Assembly (NCBI GenBank): GCA_051530055.1
Contig: CM121342.1
Location: forward strand, 12,214,001 to 12,278,000
DNA from: Neoechinorhynchus agilis
Lineage: Eukaryota; Acanthocephala
Length of the DNA: 64,000 nucleotides
Direction of reading: 5' to 3'
The notes beneath the pieces were generated by a model. It did no database searches. It saw only the letters and a list, made by a program, of their open reading frames with translations, and had not been told where the DNA came from. Below, piece by piece: positions 1 through 9,937 of this stretch (its first letter is position 1; each line of letters begins with the position of its first letter). The position numbers were made by a program, and so were the translations under genes.

Positions 1-985
1 GGTATTGTTGTCGGGTTTGGAGCGTGTCGTAAATGGAAGGTAGGGCATCCGTTGCCGAAAATTTGGGCCGGAACCCGAATTGCAAGGGCGGTAGTTTGTT
101 GTTGAGAAGTACAAGAAAGCCAGATTTAAAACATTTTTCGATGATTTTTAAAAGAGCAGGTTGAATGGATATTGCACCGAATGATTCGGTGGAAATCGGA
201 TGTCCGTTTTTTTAAAAGGATCACTCTGGTAGTTTTTAGGCATAAGGGGTAGATGCCATAGAAAAAACTGTGATTTATAATGAGGGCAGGAGGTCTACGA
301 GTTTAGGATGATGTAGCGAAGAGCCTAGTTTGGGATTGCGAGGACGGAGAGAAGCTCCAATTTTGCAGACGGTGCTGATTGCACGTTTTGCACTTTAACA
401 AATAAAATTTAATGGTTCAAAAAAAGATTATTAGATCTAAAAAATTTTCTTTAGATGCTGTAGTACTTGGTATAGGTTCTCATGGATGGATTCTAAAGCA
501 TTCTTTAGTACAGGCGAGGATAAATTTGGGAAGGGATCAGGGCTGCGTAGACCAATAGAGTCTTTGATGGCCCTCCACCATGTTGAATTGTTACCTGAAC
601 GAATTTTGGAGGAAAGAAAGTTTTTGTGGACAACAAACATCTTGTGAGATAGTGGTTTTTCTTTGACTAAAGTTAGGGGACTTATTGCGATGTGCCTTAC
701 ATGCTTGATTTGGAAGGAGTTTCAAGATGGGGTTTATCCATCGTGGACCACGGTTTGATATTCTAAAGAATTTTTTGGGTATTGCTAAAGTTAGGGAATA
801 TTTTATGATTGTGGTTCAAACGAAGGGTCATTTGTGTTGTCAGAGTGGAGTGTGTTAATCATAGAATTGAACAATTTTATCAAATCGTAGATGTTATGAT
901 CCCGTTTATCCCAGACGGGTAAGCGAGGTGGTTTTTGGCGACGAGGTAGTCATTGAGATGTTGATGAAACAACCAGACTGCGTTT
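1..985 (-). mobile_element. LINE (non-LTR retrotransposon), RT N-terminal part, minus strand, cut by window start
   Basis: Read on the minus strand, the first ~360 bases encode an RT-like stretch ending in FGFRPKFSATDAL, the N-terminal part of a non-LTR reverse transcriptase. Positions 640-437 encode a linker with WWRAIKDSIGL, typical between endonuclease and RT in CR1/jockey-like LINEs. Bases 1-120 are the reverse complement of sequence also present at about 4,690 and 55,700, so this is the same family as the other LINE copies here. The frame is broken several times. The upstream limit near 985 is approximate, and the element continues beyond base 1. Confidence 0.75.
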
Positions 986-1770
986 TAAATTTTAGCACGC
1001 GTGCATTTTTATTTACATACTACTGTTTTCTTACATTTGCAATTTGAAAAATCGTTATTACAATATAAATTTAGAGAATCTGTGAAAAATTGCTCACATA
1101 GCATACATTTTCAATAATCGAACACAAAGGTGTTGACTACCTTCAAGTTTTATTAAACGGAGGAGAACCCGCGTCAATGCCCATCCCTGTGATAATCTAA
1201 GAGATAATCCCGAAATAAAATGTTTTGTGTGAGTTCTCTATTGGATCGTTTTATTATCGCACTTTTAGCACGTCCACAAATAGCTCTGATTTCTTTTAGA
1301 AACTCTATCATTGTTGCAATTGCACTCATTACTCGCATGAAATTTTCGTCGAACGTGATTCTATTTGATAATAATATAATAGATCTACTTTAGGTGTCAC
1401 TGTTGATGCTCACCGCTTAAAAATCTAAGCGATGCTTTCCCGACCTTTTAAGACATTACGAACTGTTTTTGGATTGAACTTATATTTTGTACGATTTCGC
1501 ATTTTTATTTCGACGGTTTAATATTTACCTTTTTATTTATAAGGTCGCAACTAATCACCAAAAATCATGTCCACAAACCTTGCTCAATTTGTTATATAGA
1601 AGTTTTCTCTCTTAGTGGTACTCAAATAACTTAGTTTTTGGTCGCTGCAAAAGAGAATCTTTTTTGAATGCGCTAGACATAGATAGTTTCCTTTCATTTA
1701 CTTCCGAACAATGACAAACCTTGATAATGTCGTAATTATCCGTCGAAATATCGGAAATAAATTAGTGAAC
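986..1770. other. No gene seen
   Basis: AT-rich sequence without a convincing reading frame, repeat or RNA gene. It may contain the promoter of a neighbouring gene, but nothing distinctive is visible. Confidence 0.4.
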
Positions 1771-2580
1771 TTAAATTCGGGGTGCCAACACTATCAAAAG
1801 AAGGAATCTTTTCCCCCGAAGATAATAATCCAAGGCATATAACGGAGTGTTTAAATTTAGATTTTTTCGTCGTCTGCGACGAGAGGAATTTCGCAAAGCT
1901 CGTCTGTATAAACTCGAGGGTACCAATTTTAACAATTTTTGCACTTTAAGGTAAACTATGTAACAGTTTCCAGGTTTTACTTGGTTTTGTATATTTAACA
2001 ACAGGACGATTAAGTTTAACGTGGTATTTGCTATCAAAGATTGACCGAATTTTAAATCTTTTAGCATAAAGCAGCTCGTAATGAAGAACTGTACGACTCC
2101 TCCTGAACAATGGACTAGTTCCAAAATATCCGAGAATATCATGCCGTTTTCGTTTGTCACTTTAACATTGGCTGATTCTGGTACTGTAAGGTGATAAACA
2201 GAAAGATTACAGCTGCTGTTTGGGACAAGCATTAGCAGGAAGACTGGGTAGGATTGATTGAACTTGAACAAGAGAAGGGAGGACCCGTCTCGAAAGAGTC
2301 CTGCACTCAGCGAAATTCGTGGTCCGATATTGTTTGCCAGTTGGTCAAAGAGCATTTGAACCAGCGCGTAAGGCAAGAGGAGTGGGAGGTAAAAAAGACC
2401 CTCTGGAGTGTTACTTAGTTGTATTTTAAGTTTACTTAGTTGTATCGGCGACCTGTATCGTGATTTCAGAATTCCAATGGTTTTTCGGAGAATGTATGCG
2501 CTGGTATAGAATAGCCACGTGATGGTAAATACAATCCAGAAGGGAATGGTCGTGTGATCCAATCTGCACCGAGATCTCAT
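1771..2580 (-). CDS. Hypothetical membrane protein (weak seipin-like pattern)
   Basis: A 269-residue open frame. An N-terminal hydrophobic segment (about residues 13-31, FWIVFTITWLFYTSAYIL) looks like a membrane anchor. It is followed by a second hydrophobic stretch around residues 62-80 and a beta-rich middle. A basic run near residue 234 (SSRRRRRK) suggests a cytosolic tail. In the middle, QSYPVFLLMLVPNS, and later SCFMLKDLKF, loosely follow the order of motifs in seipin, the ER lipid-droplet protein. The similarity is too weak for a firm name. The gene could be one exon of a longer gene. No known family is established; the seipin idea is inference. Confidence 0.4.
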   Translation of the reverse strand: MRSRCRLDHTTIPFWIVFTITWLFYTSAYILRKTIGILKSRYRSPIQLSKLKIQLSNTPEGLFYLPLLLPYALVQMLFDQLANNIGPRISLSAGLFRDGSSLLLFKFNQSYPVFLLMLVPNSSCNLSVYHLTVPESANVKVTNENGMIFSDILELVHCSGGVVQFFITSCFMLKDLKFGQSLIANTTLNLIVLLLNIQNQVKPGNCYIVYLKVQKLLKLVPSSLYRRALRNSSRRRRRKNLNLNTPLYALDYYLRGKRFLLLIVLAPRI

Positions 2581-3295
2581 GTCCTAAAATGAGGGAAGCG
2601 AACTTTTACGATAAGTCATACGATGCGTTTTTATCGACTTAATCGTTTTCGAGAATGTTTTTTCTACCGATACATGCTACTGATTTTTTTAGAAATATTT
2701 TTGCATAAATCGAATTTTTCACGGAAACAACGCAAATAAGAATGCATTAAATCCATCGCAAGTAAATGTTTGCGAAGTCTCCGAGTAGAATTCTTTTTAA
2801 CAAATCCCAGGTAAATGGCGGATATGTAAGTTTATTCCGTATTTAAATTAGAACATTTAAATTTGTTCGATCTAAGCACTTAGGACAGAGCCGGGATTAT
2901 TTCGTCCGCGAATTTTAAAGTGATACGGTTTAGCATGTTTTTAAGAGCCAATCAAGACAACGTCCCAGGTCTTGTCAGAAAGATTGCTCGTGAGAAATGA
3001 GCTTCAAGTTGCGTGTTGACTTTCTAAAATCCCGCTTTTTTAGCAACTTTGCCTGTGGGAATTTATTGTCGCAAACTTTTGATAATTTCCGCTTTGATCT
3101 CTTTGTGAATGAAGTAACTATAGTTTCCTAGTAAAGCATTTGCTTGCGCTTTTCGAACATCGTGATAAAACTTCTTAGCCGAAATTATAGGCATGTTTTA
3201 GAAACAAGATGTATCGATGTTTTGAAAAACTTGTCCGTGTACGTTGATCGATTTGATAACATTGCAGCTAAATGTACAATATTTGCTGCCTTTGC
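2581..3295. other. Intergenic region, no gene seen
   Basis: AT-rich spacer between divergent genes (minus gene ending its 5' side at 2580, plus gene starting at 3360). It presumably carries both promoters. No recognisable repeat or RNA gene. Confidence 0.35.
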
Positions 3296-3300
3296 CGAAT

Positions 3301-3309
3301 GGATAAAAG
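3301..3309 (+). promoter_or_regulatory. TATA-like box
   Basis: GGATAAAAG lies 51 bp upstream of the ATG of the Cys/Pro-rich secreted gene, a plausible TATA position for a short 5' leader. Inference from position and motif only. Confidence 0.3.
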
Positions 3310-3359
3310 TGAGCCCGTAGATCACTTGAAGGTATCTTCTTTTGTGACTTCTGCGATCA

Positions 3360-3863
3360 ATGGCGTTCGTTCACTTACTTCTCGCTCTCTTCGTTACATC
3401 GAAAACGTTTTCTGCGATGGAAATTTCTGACTTAATGCAGACTGGCGATGAACCAAACGGAACAATTATCAAAGAGAGAGGCTGCGGATGTTTGGCCTGT
3501 CAAGAACTTCTTTGTTGTTCAGCCCCAAAAATAATCCACGTGACAACATGTCCACCAACGTGCCGACCACCTTACCAGCCATACTGCCCACAACCTTGTC
3601 CACCAACCTGCCAACCACCTTGCAGACCACACTGCCCACAACCTTGTCCACCAACCTGCCAACCAACTTGCAAACCACACTGTCCACCAACCTGCCCACC
3701 GACGTGCCAACCACATTGCCCATCAACCTGCCCACCAGAATGTCAAAGTGCGTACCCAGCTCCATGTCACCAATGCCACGATGCCATGGTTCAAGGATGC
3801 AACATTCCGGCACATTGCAAGTACCAGAATGTTTGCCCACCAAAGGATATTGGTTGCTGCTAG
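3360..3863 (+). CDS. Secreted cysteine/proline-rich repeat protein
   Basis: 167 residues in one exon. The N-terminus (MAFVHLLLALFVTSKTFSA) is a clear signal peptide. After a short acidic spacer comes a Cys cluster (GCGCLAC, LLCC), then residues ~62-130 are tandem variants of CPPTCQP/C-P-H-C, followed by a non-repeat Cys-rich tail ending GCC. There are about 28 cysteines. Such composition is seen in extracellular structural, cuticular, egg-shell or adhesive proteins, and in some protease-inhibitor-like peptides; the exact role cannot be told. A polyadenylation signal AATAAA lies near 3947. Long open frames on the opposite strand across 3469-3998 are shadows of the repeat. Confidence 0.75.
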   Translation: MAFVHLLLALFVTSKTFSAMEISDLMQTGDEPNGTIIKERGCGCLACQELLCCSAPKIIHVTTCPPTCRPPYQPYCPQPCPPTCQPPCRPHCPQPCPPTCQPTCKPHCPPTCPPTCQPHCPSTCPPECQSAYPAPCHQCHDAMVQGCNIPAHCKYQNVCPPKDIGCC

Positions 3864-4640
3864 AAATGGTAAATTTTGTAGCCATTTCATAGAACAATTA
3901 GATAGATGGCAAAATCGTAGAATGCCACACTTAGATGTTAGAACGCAATAAATATTCCATTTAATTCTTTTATTGTCTGAACTTCGTGGTTTAATCATAA
4001 TCGTAAAGGTCCCTTTTTCGGTGCCTTTTTCGCCACTTCGACGGCTCCTGAAGCTGCAAGAGACAAGTTGCTGTTAGCAATCGTTTTCCGGCAGAGGGCT
4101 TCTCTCTCACAAAACTCTGGATGCGCTGCTCCCAAAAACATTCATGGTGTCCATTGCGATTAATGGATAAATTTGTTGTCCGAAATTGACCTTTGGTTCA
4201 TCCTGCAACCGTTTTACGGCGTATTCTAATTCCGAGGACCTTTCAGACAGCCAACCATTGATCTTTTTCGGTTTTCCTGTCTTCAGTATGCCTTATCCGG
4301 AATTTATACAATTATGATCTTTCGACAATAGTTCATAACCCGTTTCGATTTGTGTCCACTAAACACCGAAGAAATATCCAAATCTATGAAGTTCCCTAAA
4401 CTTTTATTGAATGATGAATCCAACGATAAAGAAAAAGAGCTATGGTATCTATTTTTGAATGTCTGATTGGCCTCAGGCAAAACGTCATTACCTAAAAATC
4501 CATAATGTGCACACTCAAAATGATATATCGCTTTATTGGTTTCCGCCTCTTTAGTAAAACAAACTCCGACCATAGAATCCGAACCTCACACTGCAAATCG
4601 GCCGCTGCTTGTGTACCGCAGATCTGAATTAGATGCAAAA
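3864..4640. other. 3' flank and spacer, no firm gene
   Basis: Contains the poly(A) region of the preceding gene and a minus-strand open frame at 4304-4573 (89 residues) without recognisable domains. I do not call it a gene. The segment at about 4570-4590 resembles sequence at about 55,670, so part of this may belong to the adjacent LINE. Confidence 0.3.
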
Positions 4641-4654
4641 TAAATGCTTTATCA

Positions 4655-5873
4655 TATAGAAAGCATTTATTAATTATCGCCCCTACAATTCGGCTTCTGG
4701 GCCAAATTTTCTGAAACCGATGCCCTACTTTGTATTTTCAACACGCTCCGACCTCGACAATAATCCCTTTCACGTCACCCGTCTCATTCAACTTGATTTA
4801 TCGAAAGCATTCGACCCCGTGGACCATTAACTCCTTCTCCGAGCCTACTTCGATTTTGGTCTCAATTTGCGGCGGATCCACTGACTTGCCTCTTAATCAT
4901 CCTCCTCGATCATCGAATCCCTCGCCATAGGCTTACTTCATGGTGCCGTCCTATCACCACTTACTTTTAATAACCGACGATCTCATCCTCATCACTTAAT
5001 CCCCACCTCTCCTTCTCCTTAACTTCTAACGAAATCGCACAACTTAATTTCTCTAAATGCTTCGAAATAATCCCCTTTCTTCGCAACCCCCACTTTCCGC
5101 CTCGAACTTCTAAATGACATCCAACGAGTCACCTCCCTCAGAATTCCGGGTCTTCAAATTCAATCAAACGTGAAATGGGACTCGCACATTAGATTCTCCC
5201 TCAAGCGCAATACCTTTAAAATTTATCTCCGTAGCGCCTTCGACATTTAGGAATCCCTTCGCCCTATCTCTCGAAATTTTACTTCAGCTTTATTTTACCT
5301 TCCCTCGCCTAGGGTTATCCCGTCTTCTGCAACCTTTCCCAATCACAAATCCATCGTCTTGAAATGTTTCAAAAAGGAACATCTAACATTTGCACATTTG
5401 ATTTCCCTTGCTCGTCAAATTTCTTTATAAAATTTTCGTCCAAACAATCTAAACGCCTCTCAACCCTACCACCACCAAAGCAATTTTTACCACATATCGC
5501 CCCCTTTTCAGACGAGCACAACATTCGTAATCCTAATTCGTTTCATCTTCCCTCAACCTCGCACCTCCCTATGCCTACGCTCCTTTTTCCATATTGTCCA
5601 ATCTTCTCAGATATCAGAACTTGAAATGAACCTGAGGAAAGATCCAACCTCACAAGCTCTCCTGCAAACAATAACCACCAGTTACCACAACAACGGACAT
5701 ACTCAGGCCGGATATTCCCACCCAAACCGCTATCCCTCTGACCGAATATTCCCACTCGACAGAACCCGTAATTAACTCCAAAATCAACAGCCGCATTCAT
5801 TTTTCCCTTCAGAAGGGCCCAAAAGTACATAGGTTCTCTTTTTTATGCATTTGTAATAAAACGTGTTATTATA
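4655..5873 (+). mobile_element. LINE copy, 5'-truncated and internally deleted, plus strand
   Basis: Shares long near-identical stretches with the copy at 55,690-57,432: the RT entry segment, the post-RT region (matching positions 5,115-5,400 and 56,255-56,540) and the 3' UTR with GGCCCAAAAGTACAT and the terminal ACGTGTTATTATA. The catalytic RT core between about 4,940 and 5,040 is largely missing. Several stops and frame changes show it is dead. CR1/jockey-like from RT style; the family is not proven. Confidence 0.8.
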
Positions 5874-6185
5874 AGCAAAGCCAAATTACTCGATTTACTC
5901 TCGATATCATCGACAGTTTGAAAATCAACGAATTGGAACGTTCGATAACTTTGCGATGACGATGTTTATCTTAGCTGACACTTTAACATCTGTCAATTAG
6001 GCAACGCATTTCGTTTCAATGCGAGAAAAGTAAGCAACTTTTAATGCCTTTGCGGTATAGATTAGACATATGACGAAAATCCGAAGATTGTGAACAAATA
6101 ATCTAATTTTTACTTTAATCGAAGAATATGTTTAAAATATGATTGTTTCGAAAACAAGTACGATGATCAGTTATCGTCGACTGTG
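5874..6185. other. Intergenic spacer upstream of secreted gene
   Basis: About 310 bp of AT-rich sequence between a LINE 3' end and the TATA box of the next gene. Likely promoter-proximal sequence; no other structure recognised. Confidence 0.35.
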
Positions 6186-6192
6186 TATATAA
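6186..6192 (+). promoter_or_regulatory. TATA box
   Basis: TATATAA, 74 bp upstream of the ATG at 6266. This is a good consensus TATA and the spacing allows a leader of about 40-50 nt. Confidence 0.55.
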
Positions 6193-6265
6193 CAACATCT
6201 GAGGTATGAAAGGAGCCGATCTTTCGTTCAAAAGTTAACCATCTCGATCTCCTTCGAACGACAAA

Positions 6266-6757
6266 ATGATCGCTCTTCTTTTCTTGATCGCTTTCACCTC
6301 AGTCAGCTGCCGCAATCGTCGAGAAATCGAGATTCACGATGAAGATGGCGCAATAAGTGGAAACAATAGTAACTTCAGTTTCGTTCGAGAAATGTTAAAT
6401 CTCGTTGAAGGAACAAGTAAACCGCCTAAATCCATCTTTGTGGTCTTCTACGACTCTGCAATGAATCCTGGTGCTCTTAATGAGACTTATACCAAAATTG
6501 AGAATGTCTGCCTGAAGGACGAGTTCGTTAACTCGACTCAGCTAAACAAAATTTTCGTGGGACCGTTCACGAAAGATGACTCTGAATCAGTACGAAGCAA
6601 TGTATCGATTGTTGTGCCAGCGTCAAGTGGTCATTCAGACGAACATTTCGGTCATAAATCAAAAGTTTATTGTTGGTCAAATTTTGATCAAGCATCGTTG
6701 ACAGTTCTCGACAAGTTCCGAGCGAACTTGACTGAGGAATTAGATGGCGAAAATTGA
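6266..6757 (+). CDS. Small secreted protein, unknown function
   Basis: 163 residues in one exon, with a signal peptide MIALLFLIAFTSVSC followed by an RNRR basic site, which could be a propeptide cleavage site. The mature part is acidic and polar with several N-glycosylation sequons (NNS, NFS, NET, NST, NVS, NLT). It has three cysteines including the one at the signal-peptide end. No domain is recognised. The gene follows a strong TATA box, and AATAAA near 6809 is a likely poly(A) signal. The layout (strong TATA, signal peptide, short single exon) resembles abundantly expressed gland or cuticle secretions; that is inference. Confidence 0.65.
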   Translation: MIALLFLIAFTSVSCRNRREIEIHDEDGAISGNNSNFSFVREMLNLVEGTSKPPKSIFVVFYDSAMNPGALNETYTKIENVCLKDEFVNSTQLNKIFVGPFTKDDSESVRSNVSIVVPASSGHSDEHFGHKSKVYCWSNFDQASLTVLDKFRANLTEELDGEN

Positions 6758-7304
6758 GTAATTCCATTTACTCAATAGAAGTTTCAATGGATGAATTCAT
6801 TGCTAGTTAATAAATAGTTGGGCTTTTCATGTTTCTCCTTTTTCCGCATTTAAGGAAGTTGGTATTACTATTCTAAATCCTGATTGAAGAAACCCATTTT
6901 TGTTCCAACAACGCGCATTGAATTACTTAATTTTAATTTGTTCTCATCTACAACGATCGTTGTTACAATCTGACTTTTCTATCAGCATGCAAACAACAAA
7001 CAATACTTTGTCAACAAAATCGAACACTCGAGCAAATCGATTCCATGGTTGATCGAGTTTATCTATTAAACTAGACGAACTTCCTTTTAGATTTCGTTCA
7101 CGTTTTAAGCGAACAAACCGAATCGATGTTCGAACTTATTATGCCTTCACGAAATCAGTGTTAACGGATGGTATGCCCCAAAATGATGCAAGGTGGTGAA
7201 TATTCTTTAAACGCCAATGCACTTTTGAGATTTAATAATGATGCGCTGTAACTTACAATGCATTTATTCTCGAACTTAAATGAACGTGAAAATGCCGATT
7301 TGTT
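6758..7304. other. Spacer before satellite array
   Basis: AT-rich, no gene or RNA recognised. The open frame beginning at 7258 runs into satellite DNA and is not a gene. Confidence 0.35.
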
Positions 7305-9072
7305 AGGTAACATCGTAGTGAGTGTTATTTTGGCCTTCACTCAGCAAAAAAAATTCGTTAAAAACGTTTCGCATTTCTTCGGGAGATGTTATTTTGCCCT
7401 TCACTCAGAAAAGATTTTTTCATTAAAGACGTTTAGAAACCCGTCGGGAGTGTACGTCAGGTATTCACCCGGTAAAGATTTTTTTATTAAAGACGTTTGG
7501 AACCTCGTCGGGAGTGTTAGTTAGATCTTCACCAGGTAAAGATTTTTATTAAAGACGTTTCGAATCCTGACTGGAGTTTTATTTTTGTCTTCACCCTGTA
7601 ATTTTTTTTAAAGACGTTGCGAACCTGGTAGGGAGTTTTAGTTAGGTCTCCATTCAGTAAAGATTTTTAATTAAGGACGTTTCGAATCTCACCAAAAGTT
7701 TTATTTTTGTCTTCACTCGGTAAAGAATTTTTTATTAAAGATGTTTAGAACCTCGTCGAGAGAGTTAGTTAGGTCTTAACCCGGTCAAGATTTTTCTTAT
7801 TAAAGACGTTTGGAACATCGTCGGGAGTGTTTCTTCACCCCGTAAGGATTTTTTATTAAAGACGTTTTGAACCTCGTCGGAAGTGTTAGTTAGGTCTTCA
7901 CCCGGTAAAGCTTTTTTATAAAAAGCGTTTAGAACCTCGTCGGGAGTGTTAGTTAGGTCTTCACAGGGTAAAGATTTTTATTAAAGACGTTTCGAATCTT
8001 GACTGGAGTTTTATTTTTGTCTTCACCCGGTAAAGATTTTTTATGGACGTTTCGAACCTCGTAGGGAGTGTTCGTTAGGTCTCCATTCAGTAAAGATTTT
8101 TCATTAGAGACGTTTCGAAGGTCACCAGGAGTTTTATTTTTGTCTTCACCCGGTAAAGAATTTTTTATTAGACGTTTGGAACCTTGTCGGGAGTGTTAGT
8201 TAGGTATCCATTCCGTAAAAATTTTTCATTAAAGACGTTTCGAACCTCGCCGAGAGTGTTATTTTTGGCTTTCACTCAGTAAAGATTTGTCATTAAAGAC
8301 GTTTCGAATCTAGTCTGGAGTGTTATTTTGGTCTTCACCTGGTAAAGATATTTTATTAAAGACGTTTCGAACCTTGTCGGGAGTGATAGTTGGGTCTCGA
8401 TTCAGTAAAGATTTTTCATTAAAGACGTTTCGAAACCTCTTAGGGAGTGTTAGTTAGGTCTTCACAGGGTAAAGATTTTTATTAAAGACGTTTCGAATCT
8501 CGGATTCATTTTTTTGTCTTCACCCGATAAAGATTTTTTAATGACGTTTCGATCCTCGTAGGGAGTGTTCGTTAGGTCTCCATTCAGTAAAGATTTTTCA
8601 TTAAGGACGTTTCGAATCTTGACTGGGGTGCTATTTTGGTCTTCACCTGGTAAAGATTTTGCATTAAAGACGTTTCGAATCTAGTGTGAAGTGTTATTTT
8701 GGTCTTCACCTGGTAAAGATATTTTATTAAAGACGTTTCGAAACCTCTTAGGGAGTGTTAGGTAGATCTCCATTCATTAAAGATTTTTTATTAAAGATGT
8801 TTCGAACCTTGTCGGGAGTGTTAGTTAGGTCTCCATTCATTAAAGATTGTTTATTAAAGACGTTTGAAACCTCGTCGTGAGTGTTAGTTAGGTCTCCATT
8901 CAATAAAGATTTTGCCATTAAAGACGTTTCGAACTTCGTAGGGAGTGTTATTTTTGGCCTTCACTCAGTAAAGATTTTTCATTAAAGACATTTCGAATCT
9001 AGTTTGGAGTGTTATTTTGGTCTTCACCTGGTAAAGATATTTTATTAAAGACGTTTGAACCTAGTCGGGGTC
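7305..9072 (+). repeat. Satellite/minisatellite array, ~63-bp monomer, about 28 copies
   Basis: Direct tandem repeat with core TTAAAGACGTTTCGAACC, then a variant of TCGGGAGTGTTAGTTAGG, then CTTCACCCGGTAAAGATTTT. Counting the core gives about 28 monomers at 60-65 bp spacing. Monomers vary: two sub-types alternate at the middle (TTAGTTAGGTC versus TTATTTTGGTC), with small indels, so the array is neither freshly amplified nor very old. The last monomer ends at GGTTCATCATC. Not coding. Confidence 0.9.
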
Positions 9073-9137
9073 TGGTTCATCATCCGTCAATAAAAATTTT
9101 GAGACTTTCAAAGCAATAAATAACAAACTGATATTGA

Positions 9138-9205
9138 ATCCTACAAGCTTTGAAACGTCTTTAATAAAAAATTCTTTATCGTATGGAGACCCAAATAACA
9201 CTTGT
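9138..9205 (-). repeat. Single satellite monomer in inverted orientation
   Basis: Reverse complement reads GGTCTCCATACGATAAAG then TTTTTTATTAAAGACGTTTC, matching the array monomer just upstream but on the other strand and separated by about 65 bp of unrelated sequence. Confidence 0.75.
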
Positions 9206-9937
9206 GTATGTGGTGTTTCAATAAGAACGACGATCGGAGGATCAAATAGCTCTAGTGACAATTTGACACTGAGCATATTGAACGCACTTGTTAGCGCACA
9301 TTAGCATATCCGTGCCGCAGATCGATGTTAGAAACCCATTGGTCATGAACAATGCGAACGAGCTGCAAAGCATTATTAAGAGAATAATAAACGTTTGCAT
9401 ATGATTGATATGAAGGTGATATGTTAGCGCATCAAGAGACACTCATGGATTCTCACCCGCACATTCCACACGCTCGTTTGTAGTCCACAAACACACATAT
9501 CAGAATCGCTCCACCTGCAAGAGTAAGCGTTTGGCAGAATGGGAGTAGTCTTTGTTCGTTTGTCTATTCTTACACACACACTGAACGATTCTCCTTTCGT
9601 TCTATAGACAAAAAAGGATAACACTTTTGGCACCATCCATCGTGTATTCTCCTAATATCAAGACGAAGTGCCTCCTTTCCTCAATCCTACTTGTATCACA
9701 ATTGAACGAGCGTCTCGAGAACCCGGGGCGTTTGTACATCAAATACCAACATTCATCTCACAAACCCCTTACTCTGCCGCCACCGCCGCAGCCGCTGCAT
9801 TCAATAACGCTCGCATATACTCCAGAAACGAATTCGGTTTAAATCAAGTGCTCAACTTTAAAAGGCATATCTTTTTTGGTTTCACAACTGTCTCTTGCAC
9901 GAGTCGTATCACTTTTTACAGCCATTTACATCTCATC
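9206..9937. other. Promoter/5' region of the chitin-binding gene; no separate gene
   Basis: Contains AACTTTAAAAGGC near 9853 as a possible TATA-like element. Open frames start upstream on the plus strand (9668), but the signal peptide begins at 9938, so the upstream part is probably untranslated. Confidence 0.35.

Noticed and set aside
3469-3998. Long minus-strand and alternate-frame open frames over the Cys/Pro gene
   Set aside because: Repeat-derived shadows; only the plus frame has a signal peptide and a coherent composition.
7258-7524. 88-residue open frame
   Set aside because: It runs into satellite monomers with no conservation between monomer frames.
9668-9937. Upstream extension of the chitin-binding ORF
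   Set aside because: The signal peptide starts at 9938; the extension is Ala/Ser-rich without features and would bury the signal peptide.
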